Source: Ga0074139 sp964515195 (lineage in GTDB: Bacteria > Bdellovibrionota > Bdellovibrionia > Bdellovibrionales > Bdellovibrionaceae). From it: DNA of 64,000 nt. The position numbers and the translations under genes were made by a program. Positions 34,508 through 44,040 of this stretch are shown here, one piece after another. Positions within the stretch are counted from its first letter, which is position 1; every line of letters starts with the position of its first letter. The notes below the pieces were generated by a model. It had not been told where the DNA came from. It made no database searches and saw nothing but the letters and a program-made list of their open reading frames with translations. The stretch is taken from assembly GCA_964515195.1 (NCBI GenBank), contig CAZETK010000006.1:1-64000 (forward strand). The letters run 5' to 3'.

Positions 34508-35395
34508 ATGGCAATTCGTCAAATCTCATTAATTTTTCAGGCTTTCCGGCCCAAAACTCTTTCCGCAGCTATCGTACCAGTTGTTGTGGGCTCTGTCGCC
34601 TCTTACACGCTGTTCGGTGAGTTCAGCTCCCTTATTTTTTGGTGTGCCCTCCTGGGAGCTCTGTTTATTCAAATTGGAACGAATCTCATTAATGATGCGG
34701 CCGATTATCTGCATGGCGCTGATACGGAAAAGCGGATGGGGCCTACGCGGTTAACTCAAGCTCAAACTTATTCACCCAAAGCAGTCATGGTTATGGGGAG
34801 TATCGCTTTTTTACTGGCGTTGATTTTTGGAATTCCTCTTGTTCAGGCGGGGGGGTGGCCGCTCGTCATCATTGGGCTGGTTTCTATTTTAATGGGCTAT
34901 GCCTATACGACAGGCCCGTTTCCTCTGGCTTACGTGGGATTAGGCGATTTGTTTGTGATCCTATTTTTTGGCGTTATAGCTGTGTCGACCACCATGTATT
35001 TGCATTCGGGTATTTGGTCACCTGAAGGCTTTGTGCTGGGGTTACAGGTGGGGCTGCTTTCTACGACTTTGATTGCCATCAATAATCTGCGCGATCGAGA
35101 GCGGGATGCCCAGGCGGGGAAACGAACAATGGCCGTGCGGTTGGGAAAAGGGGGCGCACGATGGGAGATTGCCTTGGCTATGTATCTTCCGTATTTCCTT
35201 TGCACGTACTGGTTGATTCCTCACTACAGCCATGCCGCCGTACTGCCCTTCTTCGCGCTTTTTATTGCTGTTCCCCTAGTGAATAAGATTTTCATCACGG
35301 AGCCCAGCGCTGAATACAATCGATTTTTAGGCTTGGCTTCACTTCATACTCTGGTGTTTTGTGGGCTCTTAATGGTGGGGTTATTGGTCGCATGA
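34508..35395 (+). CDS. menA: 1,4-dihydroxy-2-naphthoate polyprenyltransferase MenA
   Basis: MenA attaches the polyprenyl tail to dihydroxynaphthoate in menaquinone synthesis at the inner membrane. The 295-aa protein has FRPKTLSAAIVPVVVGSV and the Mg-diphosphate motif TNLINDAADYLHGADTEKR, then the second Asp-rich motif NNLRDRERDAQAGKRTMAVR. About eight membrane helices are visible. It starts the men cluster, and its TGA overlaps the menC ATG (ATGA, 35392-35395). Confidence 0.95.
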   Translation: MAIRQISLIFQAFRPKTLSAAIVPVVVGSVASYTLFGEFSSLIFWCALLGALFIQIGTNLINDAADYLHGADTEKRMGPTRLTQAQTYSPKAVMVMGSIAFLLALIFGIPLVQAGGWPLVIIGLVSILMGYAYTTGPFPLAYVGLGDLFVILFFGVIAVSTTMYLHSGIWSPEGFVLGLQVGLLSTTLIAINNLRDRERDAQAGKRTMAVRLGKGGARWEIALAMYLPYFLCTYWLIPHYSHAAVLPFFALFIAVPLVNKIFITEPSAEYNRFLGLASLHTLVFCGLLMVGLLVA

Positions 35396-36384
35396 AGTTT
35401 TACTACTCACTTTATGACCTTCAGCCGAAAAAATTTAAAGAAAAAGAGCCAACACCTTCGGCTCGTAAAGGCGCGATTATTAAAGTTGAGTGGGATAGTG
35501 ATCGGGTAGGTTATGCTGACCTCCACCCTTGGCCTGAGTTCGGAGACGAAGAGTTAGAATTTCATCTGGCCGAACTGCGGCAGATGAGAATAACCGCTCT
35601 AGTAGAGCAAGCCATTTGGCTCGCATCCATTGATGCAACCGGAAGACGTGAGCGTCAAAATACCTACGACAATCATGTTTTGCTTAAAAATAACGCCATC
35701 ATCACCCGTATTGACCCTCATACCGTAGAGCTTCTGGATCCTTTTGTTAAAGCCGGTTTTTCTCGAGTGAAAATTAAAGTGGGGAAAAGTTTGGATGAGG
35801 AGCTGGAGTTTCTTAATCGCGCTTCGTTAACTCATAATATTAAAATCCGGTTGGATTTTAATAGTCGCCTGACCTTCAGCGGCTTCGAGAGATTTGTTGA
35901 GGATTTATCACCTGCGGCCAAACGACAGATTGAGTATGTCGAAGACCCCTTTCCCTATGAAGCTGAGTCCTGGAAAAAAGCGAATGAACTTCTTCCTTTG
36001 GCTATTGATTGGGAGTTAAAGCGAATTTCCCTTCGTGAGGAAAAACCCGTGCAAGCCGAGGTTATGGTGATTAAACCGACCCATGAAGATGTTAACGCGC
36101 GTTTGGAGCAAGCCTTAAAGTGGAATAAAAAAATGACGATCACAAGTCATATGGGCCACCCCCTAGGCGTCATGCAGTGCGCACAAGTTGCCCAAAACCT
36201 TTATAAAAAATATTCGAATTATATGTTGGATCCAGGGTGTTTAACCTTTGATCTCTTCGAGCCGACAGAGTTTAATTCTTTATTAAACATTCAAGGGCCC
36301 TATATTAAAAAAGTCGGTGGATGGGGCATTGGCTTTGATTTTATTTTAAAGAGTCAAAAGTGGAATCAACTACGAACGCGGTAA
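35392..36384 (+). CDS. menC: o-Succinylbenzoate synthase MenC
   Basis: MenC is an enolase-superfamily dehydratase of the menaquinone pathway. RVKIKVGK supplies the KxK acid-base lysines, IRLDFNSRLT the first metal Asp, YVEDPFPYE the Glu, AIDWEL the next acid, and VMVIKPTHED the opposite Lys. The start is ATG 35392, overlapping the menA stop; the longer frame from 35359 is rejected. The protein is 330 aa, close to the usual size. Its end overlaps menE by 25 bases. Confidence 0.9.
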   Translation: MKFYYSLYDLQPKKFKEKEPTPSARKGAIIKVEWDSDRVGYADLHPWPEFGDEELEFHLAELRQMRITALVEQAIWLASIDATGRRERQNTYDNHVLLKNNAIITRIDPHTVELLDPFVKAGFSRVKIKVGKSLDEELEFLNRASLTHNIKIRLDFNSRLTFSGFERFVEDLSPAAKRQIEYVEDPFPYEAESWKKANELLPLAIDWELKRISLREEKPVQAEVMVIKPTHEDVNARLEQALKWNKKMTITSHMGHPLGVMQCAQVAQNLYKKYSNYMLDPGCLTFDLFEPTEFNSLLNIQGPYIKKVGGWGIGFDFILKSQKWNQLRTR

Positions 36385-37577
36385 ATTCAAAATCCCCAAT
36401 TGATTGGGATTCAGATGAAAGTCTGCTGTTTTTAAATCCTCGTATGAGCGAGGAGCTGCAGTCACATTATCATCGTGTTTTTACAGAAACTGTTTATCGA
36501 CATAAGCTCGAAGGTCATTTGGGCTTTTTGACCTCTGGCACGACTGTCACGAATTCTCGCTCTTATAAAATGGTGTTTCTGTCTAAAAAGGCTTTCTTGG
36601 CGGCAGCTCAAGGGTTCAATAACCATGTGTTTACTTTGGCCAATGATATTTGGCTTCAGTGTCTTCCGCGTTTTCATGTGGGTGGCATTGCTATTGAGGC
36701 CCGGGCCCACCTTCGTCAGTTTCAAGTCGAGAAAATGCTGTCAGCATGGGACCCCCATAACTTCCACTCACTTCTTGAGATGACAAAGGCGACATGGACA
36801 TCCTTGGTCCCCACTCAGGTTTATGATCTTGTCAAAGCTGGCTTGCGTGGACCGTCACGGCTTCGCGTTCTTATAGGTGGCGGACGGCTAAGCCCGATTT
36901 TGCATAAGCAAGCTCAAGCATTGGGCTGGAACATGATTTCCAGTTACGGCATGACAGAATTCTGCTCGACGGTGGCCACGATTGAACATGAGCATTTAAA
37001 AGCTCTTCCACATGTGAGTCTTGACATCATTGGCGGGCAACTTGCGATAAAAAGCGAAAGTCTTTTTACAGCCTATGCCCAGGTCGTAAAAGGACACATT
37101 GAGTTGACACATCCTTTGTTATCCAACGGATATTTTATCACAGAAGACTCAGCTTCCATGATGAAGCAGGGACCGATGATATTAGGTCGATCCAATGACG
37201 TGGTAAAAATTTCGGGTGAGTTGGTCTCGCTAGCTGGTTTGCGAGATGAATGGTTTGCTATAAATGGATTGGAGCTAGCCCAGTTTTTTCACATAATGGC
37301 CATGCCTGATGAAAGAACTGAAAATCGCATTATTATGATCATTCAGAAGGATGACAGGGTGCGGGACCACAGTGTCATCACAGGATTTCAACCGATAGAA
37401 GATATTATTAAGCAATTGATGAGATTTCAAAGTAATGCGATGCCTTTTGAGCGGATCAAAAATATCTTTTCTATTGATGAAATTCCCCGTACTGAATTAG
37501 GAAAGGTACAAGAGAGAAAAATACTTCAATTGATAGAAGAAGGTGCCATTCATGAAGTCCGATTCGATCAAAAATGA
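36360..37577 (+). CDS. menE: o-Succinylbenzoate-CoA ligase MenE (AMP-binding)
   Basis: The 405-aa adenylate-forming enzyme activates o-succinylbenzoate with CoA. The phosphate-binding loop is LGFLTSGTTVTNSRSYKMV, shorter in Gly than the usual TSGTTGxPKG. VSSYGMTE-type SSYGMTEFCSTVA, GRSNDVVKISGELVS and the C-terminal Lys in ELGKVQERK are typical of the family. GTG 36360 gives a start inside menC; ATG 36444 would remove 28 residues. Context (menA-menC-menE) supports the assignment more than the substrate-binding residues do. Confidence 0.85.
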   Translation: MESTTNAVNSKSPIDWDSDESLLFLNPRMSEELQSHYHRVFTETVYRHKLEGHLGFLTSGTTVTNSRSYKMVFLSKKAFLAAAQGFNNHVFTLANDIWLQCLPRFHVGGIAIEARAHLRQFQVEKMLSAWDPHNFHSLLEMTKATWTSLVPTQVYDLVKAGLRGPSRLRVLIGGGRLSPILHKQAQALGWNMISSYGMTEFCSTVATIEHEHLKALPHVSLDIIGGQLAIKSESLFTAYAQVVKGHIELTHPLLSNGYFITEDSASMMKQGPMILGRSNDVVKISGELVSLAGLRDEWFAINGLELAQFFHIMAMPDERTENRIIMIIQKDDRVRDHSVITGFQPIEDIIKQLMRFQSNAMPFERIKNIFSIDEIPRTELGKVQERKILQLIEEGAIHEVRFDQK

Positions 37578-37857
37578 GCGTCCTGTTTGGAAAGATGCCG
37601 GTGTCTGGATCTGCACAAACTGTTTCAAGGGCACTGGCACAGCAGAAGACTTGAAATCAGAATTTAAATCCAGATTCAAAGAGATGGGGTGCGGTAAAAA
37701 TATTCGGGTGATGACTTCCAGCTGTCTGGGGATTTGTCCACCCAACGCTCAAGCTATGGTCGTGGCCCCTGTGGATCAGCCTCAAAAAGCTTTTATCTTT
37801 GATCCGAAGCGCGACAAAGACGCCATTTTCGAAAAGCTTCAAAAATTTTTACGTTGA
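37552..37857 (+). CDS. Thioredoxin-like [2Fe-2S] ferredoxin
   Basis: The 101-aa protein has VWICTNCFKGTGTAEDLKSE and TSSCLGICPPNAQAMVVAP. Its four Cys in C-x2-C ... C-x3-C order match the thioredoxin-fold 2Fe-2S ferredoxins. It is a soluble electron carrier. ATG 37552 follows GAAGAAGG at a proper distance; a GTG nine bases upstream is possible. It overlaps the end of menE and may be co-transcribed with the men genes, though no known step there needs it. Confidence 0.85.
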   Translation: MKSDSIKNERPVWKDAGVWICTNCFKGTGTAEDLKSEFKSRFKEMGCGKNIRVMTSSCLGICPPNAQAMVVAPVDQPQKAFIFDPKRDKDAIFEKLQKFLR

Positions 37858-37876
37858 TCTGCGCATTTTTAACTTT

Positions 37877-38353
37877 TTAGATTTGCTGTGCTCTGAAGCA
37901 AAGGGGAATTCGCTGAGCGACCTCTTCAAAACTCATATCAAAAATAGAGATTTTGAATAATAATCGGTCTCGATTGCCATTTTTGACCCAATGAAGTCTT
38001 TGAGTGTTTAATAGGCATTGTTTGTAAAAATACTCTCGACCTTCAATAATAACCGGGGCCGGCTCGTCATCGCCAAGAATGAAATTAAGGGAGCATTGAG
38101 TTTCATAATCTTTATGCGGCTTTAATGATTTGTTTTTTTCGAGTAGATAAATAGAGGTGCTTCCTTCTACATTCAAATCATTTAGAATATTCTGCACACG
38201 GGTTGGGTCGAAACGTAAAATTTTCCAATGCTCCACAGGAGTCTCTATTCGCGGATCGCTATAGGCTTCGGCTTTTGAGGCGTACTGACTATAAGCTTCA
38301 ATGAACTTTTTCTCATCAAGAGGATAAGAGATAGGAATGAGGTGCGTATTCAT
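37877..38353 (-). CDS. Cupin-fold dioxygenase-like protein, 158 aa
   Basis: SLKPHKDYETQCSLNFILG holds H-x-D (His80, Asp82) and RLHWVKNGNRDRLLFKISIF holds a distal His121 followed by Arg. This is the order of metal ligands and 2-oxoglutarate Arg in the jelly-roll Fe(II) dioxygenases, close to the aspartyl/asparaginyl hydroxylase branch. Length is 158 aa from ATG 38353; a GTG start at 38362 adds three residues, and neither has a clear SD. Not part of an operon. The substrate is unknown. Confidence 0.55.
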   Translation of the reverse strand: MNTHLIPISYPLDEKKFIEAYSQYASKAEAYSDPRIETPVEHWKILRFDPTRVQNILNDLNVEGSTSIYLLEKNKSLKPHKDYETQCSLNFILGDDEPAPVIIEGREYFYKQCLLNTQRLHWVKNGNRDRLLFKISIFDMSFEEVAQRIPLCFRAQQI

Positions 38354-38424
38354 TAAAGCCACAATTTATGCTACGTAGATCAAGAAGGAATATCAAATTC
38401 TTTCTAAAAGCATTCATTATTTTA

Positions 38425-39528
38425 CTAACGGTCCAGATGAACTCTTGTGCCTTCGCAGCCCGGATCAAACCATAAAAAGTTTTGGGGTTCGGCGGAAAAC
38501 TCGATAGGTTCTCCACTTTGGAAGCTTTGCCCCTCTGGCAACTTTTGAATGCGCAAGGTCAGTTGATGACCGCCGCACTTTAACACCACTAAAAACTCAT
38601 TGCCGAGTGGTTCAATGATCAACAAATTACCTCTCATTAAAATTGGACCTTGGGTATCCAAACTGATTTTTTCGGGCCGAATGCCCATAGTGTAGCGTCC
38701 AGGTTTTCGGGGAGCGTAGTGAGCAGGTATACTTAGCTTCTGATCACCGAAGTGAAAGCTGCAATGTGTTTGACTCAATTGTAAGTCGCCTGGGATTAAG
38801 TTCATGCTGGGACTACCGATAAACGAGGCGACAAACTCATTGGCAGGATTGTGATACACTTCAAGCGGCGAACCTACCTGTTGAATTCGGCCGCGATTCA
38901 GAATCACAATGCGGGTGGCAAGTGTCATGGCCTCCACTTGATCGTGGGTTACGTAAACCGTAGTGGAACCAATTTTTCTATGAAGATCCGCGAGTTCAAT
39001 GCGCATCTGTGACCGCAACTGGGCATCAAGATTGGATAAAGGCTCATCGAACAGGAAAATTTCGGGCTTTCGTACAAGCGCGCGTCCAATAGCCACGCGC
39101 TGCCTTTGGCCGCCCGACAGTTTCGCGGGGCGCCGATCCAACAAGTTATTAATTTGCAGGAGTTCTGAAACCTCATCAATACGTTGCTGAATTATTACGG
39201 GGTCCACACCCTTCATCTTCAAGCCGAACTTTAGATTGTCCCTGACGCTCATATGCGGGTAAAGCGCATAGTCTTGAAAAACCATGGCGAGTCCTCGCTC
39301 TGAAGGATGAACTTCGTTGACCACCTTGCCGTTGATGATGATTTCACCACCCGTCATATTCTCTAAACCGGCCAAGGTTCTTAAGAGAGTTGACTTTCCG
39401 CACCCTGAGGGGCCGACCAATACGACAAATTCACCTTTTTCAATTTCTAAGTTGATGTGGTCCAGCACCAAAGTGCGCCGATCATACTGTTTAACCAACT
39501 CTTTGAATTGTATCGTAACAGACTTCAC
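38425..39528 (-). CDS. Sugar-type ABC transporter ATPase (MalK/UgpC-like)
   Basis: The 367-aa ATPase has Walker A GPSGCGKST, Q-loop VFQDYALYPHM, signature LSGGQRQRVAIGRAL, Walker B FLFDEPLSNLDA, and H-loop VYVTHDQVEAM. The C-terminal 130 residues form the OB-fold/regulatory domain found in MalK and UgpC (YTMGIRPEKISLDTQGPILM). It is the last gene of a minus-strand operon with two permeases and a binding protein. The transported sugar or polyol cannot be told from sequence. Confidence 0.93.
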   Translation of the reverse strand: MKSVTIQFKELVKQYDRRTLVLDHINLEIEKGEFVVLVGPSGCGKSTLLRTLAGLENMTGGEIIINGKVVNEVHPSERGLAMVFQDYALYPHMSVRDNLKFGLKMKGVDPVIIQQRIDEVSELLQINNLLDRRPAKLSGGQRQRVAIGRALVRKPEIFLFDEPLSNLDAQLRSQMRIELADLHRKIGSTTVYVTHDQVEAMTLATRIVILNRGRIQQVGSPLEVYHNPANEFVASFIGSPSMNLIPGDLQLSQTHCSFHFGDQKLSIPAHYAPRKPGRYTMGIRPEKISLDTQGPILMRGNLLIIEPLGNEFLVVLKCGGHQLTLRIQKLPEGQSFQSGEPIEFSAEPQNFLWFDPGCEGTRVHLDR

Positions 39529-39534
39529 AAGTGT

Positions 39535-40368
39535 TTATCCTTTCACGGAACCGGCAGTTAGCCCGGCAACGATATAGCGTTGAAAGATCAAGACCAAAGC
39601 GATCAGGGGAATGGTCACCACTACAGAGGCCGCCATGATCGGTCCCCAGGGCAGTTCGTGCTGAGTCGCTCCGCTCATAAGGGCGATGGCAACGGGTACT
39701 GTACGGGCGTCATTCGTTAACGTGAGGGTAAGTGCGAATAAAAACTCGTTCCATGCGGCGATAAAGGACAAAAGCCCTATAGTGACCATGGATGGCGCCA
39801 GCAGTGGCATTAATACCCGGAAAATAATCACCCAAGGTTTAGCCCCGTCCATCACGGCCGCTTCTTCAATGGAGCGAGGAATATCACGCATAAAAGTGGT
39901 CAACACCCATATTGTGAAGGGAAGGGTGAAGATGGTGTAGGACAAAATCAGTGCCGGCCAAGTGTCGTAAAGACCCAGGCTCCGAATCAATTCAAACAAC
40001 CCACTTAGAACGGCGATTTGTGGAAACATCGAGACGCCTAAGAAGGTGAAGAGCAAAGTGCTCCGGCCCTTAAACTGCTTACGTGCCAAGGGGTAAGAAG
40101 CGAAAACTCCAATGGCCAAAGACAGTAATACCGTAACAGTGGCGATTCCGACTGAGTTGATAATATTTCGCCCGAAAGGCTGCTCCAAAAAAACTGAGCG
40201 ATAGTTCTGCCAGGTTATATGAGGAGGCCAGAATTCTACCTGGAATAAAGCGCTTCCTGACTTTATCGAAGTCACAATAGCCCAATAAAAAGGAAAGGTG
40301 GAAAATAAAAAAATAAGGGCGACAAGAAGATAAAGCCCGGTCCAACGTAAACTGCTTCGCCAGATCAT
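39535..40368 (-). CDS. Sugar-type ABC transporter permease (MalG-like)
   Basis: The 277-aa protein has six membrane helices and the EAA loop EEAAVMDGAKPWVIIFRVLM, the contact site for the ATPase. FPFYWAIVTSIKSGSALF near the N-terminus and a long first periplasmic loop are typical of the MalG branch. Its start overlaps the upstream permease stop by four bases (40365-40368). SPLPLLxP-type VLMPLLAPSMVTIGLLSF follows the EAA loop. Confidence 0.92.
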   Translation of the reverse strand: MIWRSSLRWTGLYLLVALIFLFSTFPFYWAIVTSIKSGSALFQVEFWPPHITWQNYRSVFLEQPFGRNIINSVGIATVTVLLSLAIGVFASYPLARKQFKGRSTLLFTFLGVSMFPQIAVLSGLFELIRSLGLYDTWPALILSYTIFTLPFTIWVLTTFMRDIPRSIEEAAVMDGAKPWVIIFRVLMPLLAPSMVTIGLLSFIAAWNEFLFALTLTLTNDARTVPVAIALMSGATQHELPWGPIMAASVVVTIPLIALVLIFQRYIVAGLTAGSVKG

Positions 40369-41249
40369 CGGGACACTCCTAAGTTGTTGCGGTTAAGGCT
40401 TAAGTAAATCACAGTGATAAGGGCGATAATAAAAAATATTAAGAATGAAGCCGCAGATCCATAACCGATCTCTTGAAAGTCAATTAACTGTTGACGAGCA
40501 TAAACTGACATCACGGCGGTGGACCGGCTGTTCGAAGTTAGAATATAAGGAAGATCAAAAACTCTAAGCGCATCCAACGTCCGGAATATAACAGCCACCA
40601 CCAATGCCGGGCGGACCAAAGGAAGAGTGATATGAAAAAAACGTTTGATCGGTGAGACGCCTTCGATCTTGGCTACCTCGTAAATGGAGTGGGGAATACT
40701 TTGCAAACCCGCCAATATCAATAATGTCATAAAAGGCGTGGCTTTCCAGACATCCACGACTACCACCGTTGCTAGAGCTAGATCAGGTTCTGCAAGCCAA
40801 GCAATGGGCTGATCTATCCATTGCCAATCCATCAATATCTTATTGATCACACCGTAAAGATCATTAAACATCCAAGCCCACATTTTTGCTGATACAACTG
40901 TGGGAATGGCCCATGGAATTAGAATGGCAGCCCGTAATAGACCGCGACCCGGAAAGTGGGACTTGAGGACCAAGGCAATGCCTAATCCTAACACGGTTTC
41001 AAGACTTACAGAGAAGCCCACAAAAATCAGAGTATTCGCAACCGACCGCCACCAATCTCTGTCAGTGAGCAGATAAGAGTAATTTTCAAATCCGATCCAG
41101 TGAACCTCTTCAAGCCCCGCCAAGGTCGCATCGGTAAAGGAAAAGTAGAAGGTGCGGAATAGGGGGTAAAAAGCGACAACTGCCAAAATTACAATGGCCG
41201 GCAAACAAAATTTCCATGCGGTGTGAAAATCACTTTTATTAAAGGTCAT
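40365..41249 (-). CDS. Sugar-type ABC transporter permease (MalF-like)
   Basis: The 294-aa permease has six membrane helices. FYPLFRTFYFSFTDATLAG is the typical first helix and loop of the family. The EAA loop is YEVAKIEGVSPIKRFFHITL followed by PLVRPALVVAVIFRT. Its ATG directly follows the TAA of the binding-protein gene, with no spacer. It pairs with the MalG-like permease for one heterodimeric channel. Confidence 0.92.
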   Translation of the reverse strand: MTFNKSDFHTAWKFCLPAIVILAVVAFYPLFRTFYFSFTDATLAGLEEVHWIGFENYSYLLTDRDWWRSVANTLIFVGFSVSLETVLGLGIALVLKSHFPGRGLLRAAILIPWAIPTVVSAKMWAWMFNDLYGVINKILMDWQWIDQPIAWLAEPDLALATVVVVDVWKATPFMTLLILAGLQSIPHSIYEVAKIEGVSPIKRFFHITLPLVRPALVVAVIFRTLDALRVFDLPYILTSNSRSTAVMSVYARQQLIDFQEIGYGSAASFLIFFIIALITVIYLSLNRNNLGVSR

Positions 41250-42545
41250 TTACCACCGACCCTGTCGACTTATATGCTGAAGCCGCTTTTCTACCTGTTT
41301 CAAGCTTGCCTCAGCTGACTTTTTTCCAGTAAGCACCTGATGGACTCCCTCCCATACTTCCGCACTGACCTGATTGTATTTACGTCCAGTCACTTGAGAT
41401 GGCCGTGGAACCGCGGTCTTCATGATTTCCTTAAGCTCAGCCAAATGGGAGAGAGATTTTTTTAATCGAGGATCGTCATAAATCGGCTGACGAGTCGGGT
41501 AAAACCCGCCGACTTGGGCGCGACGGATCTGCTCTTCCGAACTCGCGAGATATCGGACTAGATCAATGGCGGCCTTTTTGTTTTTAGAGTATTTAGAGAC
41601 GGCTAAAGACCAGCCGCCCAAAGTCGCTGAAGATCGACCATCAGCGGCTTTGTTGAAGGGTTCTCCTTGTGGAAGAGGGGAGATATCAAAGAGCCCCTGA
41701 ATGGGACTGTCCTCTGAATCAGCGAGAGAGATCACATAAGGCCAATTGCGCATGAATACCGCGTTACCCGTTTGAAAGACTCCCCGTGCCTCTTCCTCGG
41801 CGTAGTTTAAAACTCCCCGTGGACTGATTGTTCCCACCCAGGATTTAGCAAACTCTAAAGCCTTTTTAGCATTGGGGTTATTGATTGTGACTTTACCCTC
41901 ATCATTGACAAAGTCGCCGCCTCCGAAACTCGAGATCCATTCAAGAGCGTTACAGGTAAGGCCTTCATAAGCTCTGGCCTGGAACACGTAGCCCCAGATG
42001 GATTTGTTTCCAGCCGCTCGTTCTTTCTGCTGGATAAATTTCGCGGTATCCGTAAGCTCTTGCCAAGTTTTGGGAATATTTCGGTTATACTTTTTTAAGA
42101 GATCTTTGCGGTAATATAAAAGCCCAGCATCCATATACCAAGGAACGGCCACGAAACGGTTACCGACTGTATTGCTTTTAACAAAAGCTGGGAAAAACTG
42201 TTCGCGTTCCTTTTTCTCGTAGTGCTCGCTAAGATCGACAAAGAAGCCCGAAAAAATTCCAGGCCAAGTGGTGTCCACGACAAAAACATCGACGTCATGA
42301 GATTGCGCTGCCAACAGTTGAAGATAAAGGCCAAGCCGGTCGTTGGAATTGCTGGGAGCGACAATCACTTCAACTTGATGACCAGCCTTTTTAGCCCAGG
42401 CTTCCGAACCGGAACGGCACAGTTCAATTTCACGACCAACGGCTCCGCAGGAAATTCTAATAGTCGCTGCCCATGTGGAACCGGCGGCAAACAGTCCATT
42501 GATTAAGACAAGGGCAGTAGTCGCAAGTAGCAGTCGAACAATCAC
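41250..42545 (-). CDS. Family-1 extracellular solute-binding protein
   Basis: A signal peptide (MIVRLLLATTALVLINGLFA...TWAA) precedes a 400-residue binding protein. It has HDVDVFVVDTTWPGIFSGFF, RFVAVPWYMDAGLLYYRKDL, VFQTGNAVFMRNWPYVISLA and TLGGWSLAVSKYSKNKKAAI, hallmarks of the SBP_bac_1 carbohydrate-binding proteins. The GTG start overlaps the stop of the upstream YkgJ-like gene (GTGA, 42542-42545). It is the periplasmic receptor for the downstream permeases. Confidence 0.92.
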   Translation of the reverse strand: MIVRLLLATTALVLINGLFAAGSTWAATIRISCGAVGREIELCRSGSEAWAKKAGHQVEVIVAPSNSNDRLGLYLQLLAAQSHDVDVFVVDTTWPGIFSGFFVDLSEHYEKKEREQFFPAFVKSNTVGNRFVAVPWYMDAGLLYYRKDLLKKYNRNIPKTWQELTDTAKFIQQKERAAGNKSIWGYVFQARAYEGLTCNALEWISSFGGGDFVNDEGKVTINNPNAKKALEFAKSWVGTISPRGVLNYAEEEARGVFQTGNAVFMRNWPYVISLADSEDSPIQGLFDISPLPQGEPFNKAADGRSSATLGGWSLAVSKYSKNKKAAIDLVRYLASSEEQIRRAQVGGFYPTRQPIYDDPRLKKSLSHLAELKEIMKTAVPRPSQVTGRKYNQVSAEVWEGVHQVLTGKKSAEASLKQVEKRLQHISRQGRW

Positions 42546-43048
42546 GGTTTTGAACCCCTGCGTCCGGAAACAGGGCCTGGCACCAAATCCCTTTCGTGGA
42601 GTAGGGTGGCTTCGGAGCGTTTTTGTTCTAGGATTGTGGTTTGGATTTCTTCTTCTGTGTATAGGCGTCCTTTGCCGATACCTGGGCAGAAGCCTTTGAC
42701 CTCTTTGTTCCAGGTTTTGGCATTCATCACTTCAGGCCAAAAGGGCCAAGTTCTGCATTGAGTGGGGCGGGCCTGGTAGATTCCGCAGCGGTTGCCCTTC
42801 AAAAAAATACATTCAGGTCGTTCGGAGTCTTCTTTTAAGTGATAAAAACCCTGGGTGCGGTCACAGTATTTTTTAGTAAACTCCCGTAAAGGCAGATTTA
42901 AATGTTCAGCCATGCGCTTTCGGTCTTCGCGGGTCAAAAAAACAAACCCATACTCACCCCGCGACAAGCAACACTGCCCAGATCCTTGGCACTCAAATCG
43001 AATGCCTTCTGACCACCATTTTTTAGGCTTTTTGACCTTATCCGCCAT
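42542..43048 (-). CDS. YkgJ-family cysteine-cluster protein
   Basis: The 168-aa soluble protein has FECQGSGQCCLSRGEYGF, ECIFLKGNRCGIYQARPTQC, RTWPFWPEV and FCPGIGKG. The C...CC...C...C...C pattern is that of the zinc/iron-chelating YkgJ (UPF0153) family, whose role is poorly known. It overlaps the start of the sugar-binding-protein gene, so it probably heads that operon. It is divergent from the polyprenyl synthase gene with about 60 bases between. Confidence 0.88.
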   Translation of the reverse strand: MADKVKKPKKWWSEGIRFECQGSGQCCLSRGEYGFVFLTREDRKRMAEHLNLPLREFTKKYCDRTQGFYHLKEDSERPECIFLKGNRCGIYQARPTQCRTWPFWPEVMNAKTWNKEVKGFCPGIGKGRLYTEEEIQTTILEQKRSEATLLHERDLVPGPVSGRRGSKP

Positions 43049-43108
43049 TTTCTATCACTTCCTATCTGAAAATTGACACGGTGTTACCGCTGTTGTACCT
43101 GTCACATC

Positions 43109-44040
43109 GTGGTTAAAATATACAACGCGCAAGATTTTCCTAAGTATTTACCTAGGCTTAATTCTCTTTACGATGATTTGTTTACAGGTGGCAAAGGCTT
43201 TCGGGCGAAATTAGTCCAAATAGTGGGCGAGAAACTGTCAGTCCCAATAGAATCCCTACTATTGCTATCACAAACAGTAGAGTTTATTCACAATNNNNNN
43301 NNNNCGATTTAATCGATCGATCCATTTTGCGGCGAGGCAAACCAGCGGCTTGGACCAAGTACACGCCTGAATACGCCGTACTTGCCGGCGACTATCTTCT
43401 CGCCCGGGTGATGGTCAACCTTTCCAATTTCGGAAATATTCGTCTTGTGCAATATACGGCTGAAGTTATTTCGGATCTGCTAGAGGGCGAGTGGTTGCAA
43501 GATTCGGTAATTCGAGATTTTGATGTCAACATGGATAAATTGGATCGAATTCACAATTACAAAACATCTTCACTTTTCAAATGGTGTCTTCGCTCTCCCT
43601 TCTACGCTCTGAATCGAAATGATGATAGACTCCATGAAGTTTTGGAAAAACTAGGACAAATTCTGGGGCTTCTTTTTCAAAGAAGTGATGACCTTTTGGA
43701 TTATGATGTCCGAAATGATGAAGGTAAGGCGATCTTGGGTGACTTGAAATCAGGATACCTTAACTCTTTTGCCTCTTACGTTGTGCAAGACTTCTCTGCA
43801 GAAAAGCGCTCTCAGCTTGTGCGATCTCAAACTCTGGAGGAATTTAAAAGCCATCTCGGGGGCGAGAACCGTTTTCAGCAGTATGTAAAATCCTTTGATG
43901 AAGTAAATCAAAAGCAAATTGCCCTCTATCACCATTTGCTCGAAAGCCTTGAGTCCATGCTTTCAGGTGATGAAAAGCGCCTTATAAAAGATCTCCAACC
44001 TTTGACAGATCTGCTTTATTGGAGAAAGAAACCCTCATGA
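43109..44040 (+). CDS. Polyprenyl diphosphate synthase, interrupted by an assembly gap
   Basis: The sequence on both sides of the 10 N fits one gene. Before the gap, FTGGKGFRAKLVQIVGEKL is the GGKxxR substrate motif and SQTVEFIHN is the helix leading to the first Asp-rich motif. After it, DLIDRSILRRGKPAAW is the end of that motif, followed by YAVLAGDYLLARV and the second Asp motif LFQRSDDLLDYD. The enzyme condenses isopentenyl diphosphate units into the prenyl tail of quinones or bactoprenol. The start is uncertain: GTG 43109 or TTG 43073, with no clear SD. The stop overlaps the UbiA-like ATG (ATGA). Confidence 0.88.
43295..43304. other. 10-N assembly gap in the polyprenyl synthase gene
   Basis: The frames on the two sides differ. 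By the family pattern EFIH-x-x-x-L-x-H-D-D, six residues (18 bases, the last one being the visible C at 43305) are missing, so about 17 bases are represented by 10 N. Confidence 0.85.
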
